Notes under the pieces: generated by a model
What the model saw: only the letters and a program-made list of their open reading frames with translations
Database searches by the model: none
What the model was told of the DNA's origin: nothing
Assembly: GCA_036565725.1 (NCBI GenBank)
Contig: DATCXQ010000784.1
Location: forward strand, 1 to 27,924
DNA from: JAJVID01 sp036565725
Lineage (GTDB): Bacteria > Acidobacteriota > Blastocatellia > RBC074
Length of the DNA: 27,924 bases
Reading direction: 5' to 3'
Made by a program: the position numbers and the translations under genes
Shown here: one piece after another, positions 23,893-27,924 of the stretch
How the letters are laid out: each line of letters starts with the position of its first letter
Position numbering within the stretch: the first letter of the stretch is position 1

Positions 23893-24440
23893 GTGTCTAC
23901 GGCGCCGACATCGGGAACTCCGAGGAGCCCGCGCGCTCTGCGTGATCTCCTTCGCTATTTTTCGGCCTCCTGGCCGTTCGTAATTTGGATTGAACCATTA
24001 GGAATGCCCTATTGGGTGAGATTTCTGCGCTGACTGAGAGCGCGAAAACTAGACGGAAAAAATGTTTCGATACACAGACTGGGAAGGGGATTTGCTGTAT
24101 TATTGAACAAGAGGGGCGAGGAGAAGCTCATCAACCAGAAAAGAAAAACACTGGTTGAGAGGAACTCTTCGTCCCTCGTCGTTTGTATGTCTCCGAAGCC
24201 CGCAACCCGCAGCTGGTATAGTCTTTTCGCTGGATCAGTACTTCGAGCGGCAGCGAGCGCGCTTCATTTTGAGTCGCGCTCGCTACCGCTCACGATACTG
24301 ATCCGTACACTCACATCAGTACACCGTACATTGATTTGTAATTCGCTCTAGTACATCGAAACGAGCGTGAGGAAGGCAAAAAACGCCCACTCGCTCCCGC
24401 CTCCGAGCGGCGCGCTGCGTAGAATCGGCGCCCCCGCCGG
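23893..24440. other. intergenic region without a credible gene
   Basis: One open frame (82 codons from 24103, plus strand) runs across the palindrome at 24232-24304 and is rejected as a gene. The first 200 bases hold nothing recognisable. The stretch 24360-24440, just past the 3' end of the tRNA synthetase gene, holds only GC-rich DNA without a clear terminator. Confidence 0.45.
24232..24304. repeat. GGATCAGTAC-ended palindromic repeat
   Basis: Arms 24232-24261 and 24275-24304 pair over 30 bases with few mismatches, from GGATCAGTACTTCGAGCGG to the mirrored CCGCTCACGATACTGATCC, around a 13-base loop. The termini and the GAGCGGYAGCG core match the palindrome at 8346-8429, so the two are members of one dispersed REP-like family. 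In both cases the element lies between genes. Confidence 0.8.
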
Positions 24441-26219
24441 TTAACTCCGTTGGGATTGCCTTCTGAGGCGCTCACGTTCCTCTTCGATCACGCTTTCCTC
24501 CAACTTCTGAAACAATGGCGTCGGCGACCTGAGAGTCTGTCCGATCGGGATCGTCGCCGGCTCCCAACGATTGACCTTGCTGTAATCGCCTGACAACACC
24601 AGCCGTTCCCGGCCGTCATGATCGATCATTTTCTCGACCTCTGGCGCCGAGGCGATCACGTCTTCGTACCCTAGCAGTTCGTGCAACCGCTGACTGCTGT
24701 GCGGTAGGAATGGGCAGAGCAAGGTCTTCAATCTATTAATCACGACCAGCCCCGTATATATTACCGTGGCTGCGCGAGAGCGGTCAGTCTTGAGGAGTAT
24801 CCAAGGCTTCTCCTCGCTGAGATATTGGTTGGCGCGTCGCGCGACGGCCAGTGTTTCCTGAAGAGCGGCTTTGAGCCTGACTCTTTCGATCAGGCTGCCG
24901 ACCTGGCCAAACGCCTCTTCTGACATCGCCAGCAAGCGACGGTCCGTTTCTCGAAGCTCATCCGGTTCCGGAACTGCGCCGAAGTCGCGCCAGGCGATCG
25001 TCAACACCCGGTGGACCAGGTTGCCCCAGGTCCCCAATAAATCGTCATTGTTCCGCCTGATGAAATCACTCCAGGACCAATTACTGTCACGACCCTCGGG
25101 CGCATTGGCCGCCAGGTAGTATCGGATCTGATCCGATAGATATCGGCTCTCAATGTCAGGAAGCCAAATCGCCCAATTCGCGCTCGTACTCATCCGCTCT
25201 CCCTCGAGAGTCATAAACTCACTGGCCGGGACGTCGTAGGGAAGCGTTCGATCGCCGTATCCGATCAGCATGGCCGGCCATACAATCGAATGGAAAGGGA
25301 TATTGTCTTTGCCCAGAAAGTAGTACGATCGAACCTCTGCGCTTTCGGTTGTTTTCGCGTCCCACCATTCACGCCATTTATCAGGCCGTCCAGTCCGTGC
25401 GGCCCACTCGATCGTTGCTGAAAGATAGCCGATCACTGCGTCGAACCAGACGTAAAACCGTTTTGTTTTGAAAGTGGGATCGTCAACCGGTACCGGGATT
25501 CCCCAATCGATGTCACGCGTGATGGCGCGCCCCCGCAGCCCCTCTTTCAGCCAATTCTGTGTGAACTGAACGGTGTTCTGTCGCCAATTTGCGCGATCGA
25601 CGCCCTCCAGCCATGCGCTCAATTCCGGCTGAAGCCGCGCCAGATCGAGGAAAAAATGATCAGTCTGGCGAAATGTAATCGGCAAACCGTCGAGTGTCGA
25701 TCGCGGTTCAATAAGGTCCCGGGGATCGTGGAGGCGGCCGCATTTATCGCACTGATCGCCTCGAGCTTGGGCATAGTCACATTTGGGGCAAATTCCTTGA
25801 ATATAACGGTCAGGGAGAAATCGCTGGAGTGTCTCCGTCCAGGAACCGATCATTGTCTCTTTATAGATGAACCCTTTTTCTGAAAGGCGGCGAAAGAACT
25901 CCTGCGTCACCCCGTAATGGTTTTCAGTCAAGGTCTGGGTGAAGAGATCAAAAGAAATCCCGAGGGTTTTGAAAGTATTGAGAAAAGTCGGATGATGACG
26001 CTGGATCACGCGCTCAGGGGTAATCCCTTCGCGTTCGGCGCAAAGTGTGATCGGCGTGCCATGACAATCCGAGCCTGAAATCATCAACACCTCATTACCT
26101 TTAAGTCGATGATATCTGGCAAAGATATCGGCCGGCAGATAGACGCCGGCTATATGACCAACGTGCAGTGGGCCATTGGCGTAAGGCCAGGCCAGTCCCA
26201 CAAAAATCTTTTCAGGCAT
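24441..26219 (-). CDS. metG: methionyl-tRNA synthetase (compact, archaeal-style motifs)
   Basis: A 592-residue class I aminoacyl-tRNA synthetase that charges tRNA-Met. The HIGH equivalent is PLHVGHIAG (HVGH at 19-22), followed by SGSDCHGTPI (49-57). The connective peptide has one zinc knuckle, CPKC...CDKC (Cys144, 147, 157, 160). WFDAVIGYL (258-266) and the KMSKS equivalent ERMSTS (341-346) complete the catalytic core. KMSKS as RMSTS and SDCHGTP in place of the common TDEHGTP are closer to archaeal-type forms. The anticodon-binding helical domain follows, but no C-terminal EMAP/tRNA-binding domain is present. An in-frame ATG 45 bases upstream would add MPICFLSYSFYW..., unlikely for the family, so the inner ATG is preferred. 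A genome with a second MetRS cannot be excluded. Confidence 0.93.
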   Translation of the reverse strand: MPEKIFVGLAWPYANGPLHVGHIAGVYLPADIFARYHRLKGNEVLMISGSDCHGTPITLCAEREGITPERVIQRHHPTFLNTFKTLGISFDLFTQTLTENHYGVTQEFFRRLSEKGFIYKETMIGSWTETLQRFLPDRYIQGICPKCDYAQARGDQCDKCGRLHDPRDLIEPRSTLDGLPITFRQTDHFFLDLARLQPELSAWLEGVDRANWRQNTVQFTQNWLKEGLRGRAITRDIDWGIPVPVDDPTFKTKRFYVWFDAVIGYLSATIEWAARTGRPDKWREWWDAKTTESAEVRSYYFLGKDNIPFHSIVWPAMLIGYGDRTLPYDVPASEFMTLEGERMSTSANWAIWLPDIESRYLSDQIRYYLAANAPEGRDSNWSWSDFIRRNNDDLLGTWGNLVHRVLTIAWRDFGAVPEPDELRETDRRLLAMSEEAFGQVGSLIERVRLKAALQETLAVARRANQYLSEEKPWILLKTDRSRAATVIYTGLVVINRLKTLLCPFLPHSSQRLHELLGYEDVIASAPEVEKMIDHDGRERLVLSGDYSKVNRWEPATIPIGQTLRSPTPLFQKLEESVIEEERERLRRQSQRS

Positions 26220-26355
26220 ATGGCATCCCCAGTAAAAGGAATAAGAAAGAAAGCAGATCGGCAACCAGCCGGGTCAGAAGTTGAAACCACAGTTCTCCCG
26301 GCCGGCCAATTACGCTCGGCTGCTCAGTGAATGAATTGATTGTTGGTGTGGAATG

Positions 26356-26499
26356 TTATTTTGCGGTGGGGGCCGCCATAGAGCCGCGTGACAGGAGGAA
26401 AGAAGAGAAACCGGTGAATGCTGATGTGTGACGCCGCAGAACGCCGGTCCAAATGTTTAGCGCCCTGTCGTTGCCGAGATTGTAAGATGCAATCTTCAT
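26356..26499 (-). pseudogene. short ORF starting like an endonuclease/exonuclease/phosphatase protein
   Basis: The frame has a good GGAG seven bases upstream and begins MKIASYNLGNDRALNIWTGV, recalling the MKI.SYNLR..... opening of EEP-family nucleases, but ends after 47 residues in Ser/Arg-rich sequence without any of the later catalytic motifs. It looks like the first 25 or so codons of such a gene joined to unrelated DNA. TATAAT on the same strand at 26537-26532 could be a -10 box. It could also be a small gene of unknown role. Confidence 0.35.
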
Positions 26500-26524
26500 C
26501 GTTTTCTCCAATATCAGTCGCTAC

Positions 26525-26579
26525 GCGCCAGATTATAATCGAAGCAAACGATTTCCGATAGGTCCATATAGTCTGGCGC
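26525..26579. repeat. GCGCCAGA inverted repeat
   Basis: GCGCCAGATTATA (26525-26537) is mirrored by TATAGTCTGGCGC (26567-26579) with one mismatch. It lies between the truncated ADOP remnant and the EEP-like ORF, where one or both genes are broken, so it may mark a deletion or insertion junction. Confidence 0.5.
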
Positions 26580-26636
26580 CGGCGCCGAAGAGGATTCCAC
26601 GAACACTCTTTATCGCATTAGCTCCAGCCGCGTCTA

Positions 26637-26747
26637 TTAGGCGGCTTCCAGGCGCAGCGGCTGTTCCTCGACGATTTCGATCTCGCGTTCGGGCGGCAGG
26701 CGCGGCACGGCGAGATGTTCACGCACGATCTGGTTCCAATTCGGCAT
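26637..26747 (-). pseudogene. N-terminal remnant of a second ADOP-type permease
   Basis: Three bases after the stop of the large permease gene a new ATG opens 36 codons: MPNWNQIVREHLAVPRLPPE then REIEIVEEQPLRLEAA and a stop. This is the cytoplasmic leader that starts full-length acidobacterial ADOP permeases (MP.W...IR..L..L.L.PARE.EIVEEL..HLE), cut exactly where the long protein should continue. The tight spacing fits the family's tandem gene arrays. The rest of the gene is missing. Confidence 0.65.
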
Positions 26748-26750
26748 AGT

Positions 26751-27924
26751 TCACTCGTGGCGCAAGACCGTCAGTGGATCAACTCGTGTAGCCCGCCGCG
26801 CCGGAATCCAGCAGGCCAACAACGCTACCGAAACCAGCAGCAACACGGTTCCCAGGAAAGTCAGCGGGTCTGTCGCGCTTACGCCAAACAGCAGGCTTTT
26901 CGTCAATCGCGTTACGCCAAGAGCGACGATCAATCCGAGCGCCACTCCCAATCCAACCAGCTTCATTCCTTGTTTCAGGACAAGTATCAACACATCTCGT
27001 GTTTGCGCGCCGAGGGCAATGCGAACGCCAAGTTCGCGCGTGCGGCGCGTCACGGCGTAGGCCATTACCCCATACAGACCGAGCGCGGCCAGCAGCAATG
27101 CAAAAAAGCCGAAAAAGCTCGAAAGTAACGCCACCAGCCGTTCTCCGCTGACCGATTCGTTGACCTGCTCGGAGAACGTTTTGACATTGAAGACCGGCAG
27201 GTTCGGATCAAGGCTGCGCGCCTCACGCCGAATCGCCGCAACTAGCGCGTCGGTGTCGCCGGCTGCGCGCACGCACAGTATCCGCTGCCCCAGTGTGTCG
27301 TATTGCGAGTATGGAATGTAGGCTGTTCGCGGCGCCGCTTCTCTCAGGTTCCGGTACTTGGCGTCAGCGACCACGCCGACGATTTCCAGGTCTTTGTAGT
27401 TTTCCAGCGTGATGCGGCGCCCGAGCGGGTTTTCGGCGCCGAAGAAATAGCGCGCCAGGCTGTGATTAACGATTACGACTTTGGGCGATTCCGGCGTGTC
27501 CTGCGATGTGAATTCGCGCCCCAGCGACAAAGGCGCGCCAAAGGTGGCGAAGAACTGTGGTCCGATCTGGTTGAAAAGCACGGCCATCTCTTCGCCCGGG
27601 CGCGGCTGGTAGCCTGGAACCTCTATGCCGAACCGCGAATACGAACCGCTCATCGGGACGTTGCGTGTGAAGGTCGTGGTCTTCACACTTGGCAATGCGG
27701 CCAACCGCTCGCTCAGTTGGCTGTAAAAATTCCGCAACCGCTCGATCTTGTATCCGCTTTGCGCCGGATCGAGCGCCATCGTTACGACTTGATCCGCGTT
27801 GTACCCGTTGTCCACCATCTTCAAATTCCGCAGGCTGCGCGCAAAAAGCCCCGCGCCGACCAGCAGTACGAGCGATAGCGCGACTTGCAAGGTCACCAGC
27901 AAGCGGCCAAGTTCCCAGCGGCGG
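26751..27924 (-). CDS. ADOP-family (MacB/FtsX-like) permease, 5' end beyond the window
   Basis: The frame continues past the right edge (RRWELGRLLVTLQVALSLVL), so the TTG near 27902 is not the start; about 390 C-terminal residues are present. Visible in order: TM helix TLQVALSLVLLVGAGLFARS, a MacB_PCD-like periplasmic domain (VDNGYNADQVVTMALDPAQS onward, including NPLGRRITLENYKDLEIVGV), and the FtsX domain with RTRELGVRIALGAQTRDVLI, two more helices and the terminal CWIPARRATRVDPLTVLRHE. These wordings are diagnostic for the acidobacterial duplicated orphan permease class, which has no dedicated ATPase gene beside it. The function of the class is uncertain. A remnant of a second copy follows after three bases. 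Confidence 0.93.
   Translation of the reverse strand, partial: RRWELGRLLVTLQVALSLVLLVGAGLFARSLRNLKMVDNGYNADQVVTMALDPAQSGYKIERLRNFYSQLSERLAALPSVKTTTFTRNVPMSGSYSRFGIEVPGYQPRPGEEMAVLFNQIGPQFFATFGAPLSLGREFTSQDTPESPKVVIVNHSLARYFFGAENPLGRRITLENYKDLEIVGVVADAKYRNLREAAPRTAYIPYSQYDTLGQRILCVRAAGDTDALVAAIRREARSLDPNLPVFNVKTFSEQVNESVSGERLVALLSSFFGFFALLLAALGLYGVMAYAVTRRTRELGVRIALGAQTRDVLILVLKQGMKLVGLGVALGLIVALGVTRLTKSLLFGVSATDPLTFLGTVLLLVSVALLACWIPARRATRVDPLTVLRHE

Noticed and set aside
24103..24351. 82-codon plus-strand frame
   Set aside because: Spans the GATCAGTAC palindrome; the translated arms are repeat sequence.

Overview
The window is high-GC bacterial chromosome with long, repeat-rich intergenic stretches. 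Its best taxonomic marker is the 5'-truncated FtsX-type permease at the right edge. This belongs to the tandem 'acidobacterial duplicated orphan permease' (ADOP) class, and a short N-terminal remnant of a second copy follows it. With the mixed housekeeping content and the abundant palindromic repeats, this points to an Acidobacteriota genome. That is inferred from protein families and repeat style; there is no rRNA in the window to confirm it.

Layout, left to right. (1) An AT-rich lipoprotein gene and a two-gene ABC exporter of the YbbA/YbbP (LolD/MacB-like) kind, all on the minus strand (201-3977). (2) A plus-strand cluster (4619-10638) that is the centre of interest. It encodes a protein with an N-terminal nucleoside-deoxyribosyltransferase-like domain, a TPR-S scaffold and a C-terminal SLOG-like domain; a TPR-S protein fused to a trypsin-like protease; a calcineurin-like phosphoesterase; and a GH46 chitosanase/lysozyme-fold enzyme with no signal peptide. 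This matches the logic of predicted NAD+/nucleotide-signal-dependent conflict systems built on TPR-S, the scaffold also incorporated into the animal ASK kinase signalosome. (3) A minus-strand, AT-rich accessory patch with a membrane-anchored hypothetical protein, two degraded reading frames and a roughly 0.5 kb nested palindrome (10655-12420). (4) Membrane proteins: a YihY family protein, a four-helix hypothetical protein and a TerC/Alx family transporter (12636-16050). (5) A MITE-like repeat zone, then a PIG-L deacetylase whose stop codon overlaps the start of a broken GT4 glycosyltransferase (16409-17815). (6) A Tat-signal fumarylacetoacetate hydrolase family protein and a secreted M20 peptidase, both on the minus strand (18134-20487). 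(7) A two-gene plus-strand module, a membrane/coiled-coil protein and a double-HTH excisionase-like protein, with a related palindrome in front of each gene (20707-22627). (8) A DMT-family permease, a compact methionyl-tRNA synthetase, a possible nuclease remnant and the ADOP genes, all on the minus strand.

The proposed working model for cluster (2) is inference. The first protein would make or sense a nucleotide-derived signal, the TPR-S proteins would transmit it, and the protease, phosphoesterase and muralytic enzyme would act as activated effectors or regulators. The first two genes are tightly spaced. A palindromic repeat and a duplicated copy of the protease gene's 3' end lie before the third gene, so the cluster may be split into two transcripts.

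Many intergenic segments hold members of a few hairpin families: GTCGCGGAGCGAC, CCGGCGTTTTAACGCCGG, a GATCAGTAC-ended palindrome and a CACAGAGG tandem palindrome. No rRNA gene, intact tRNA, CRISPR array or transposase was seen.
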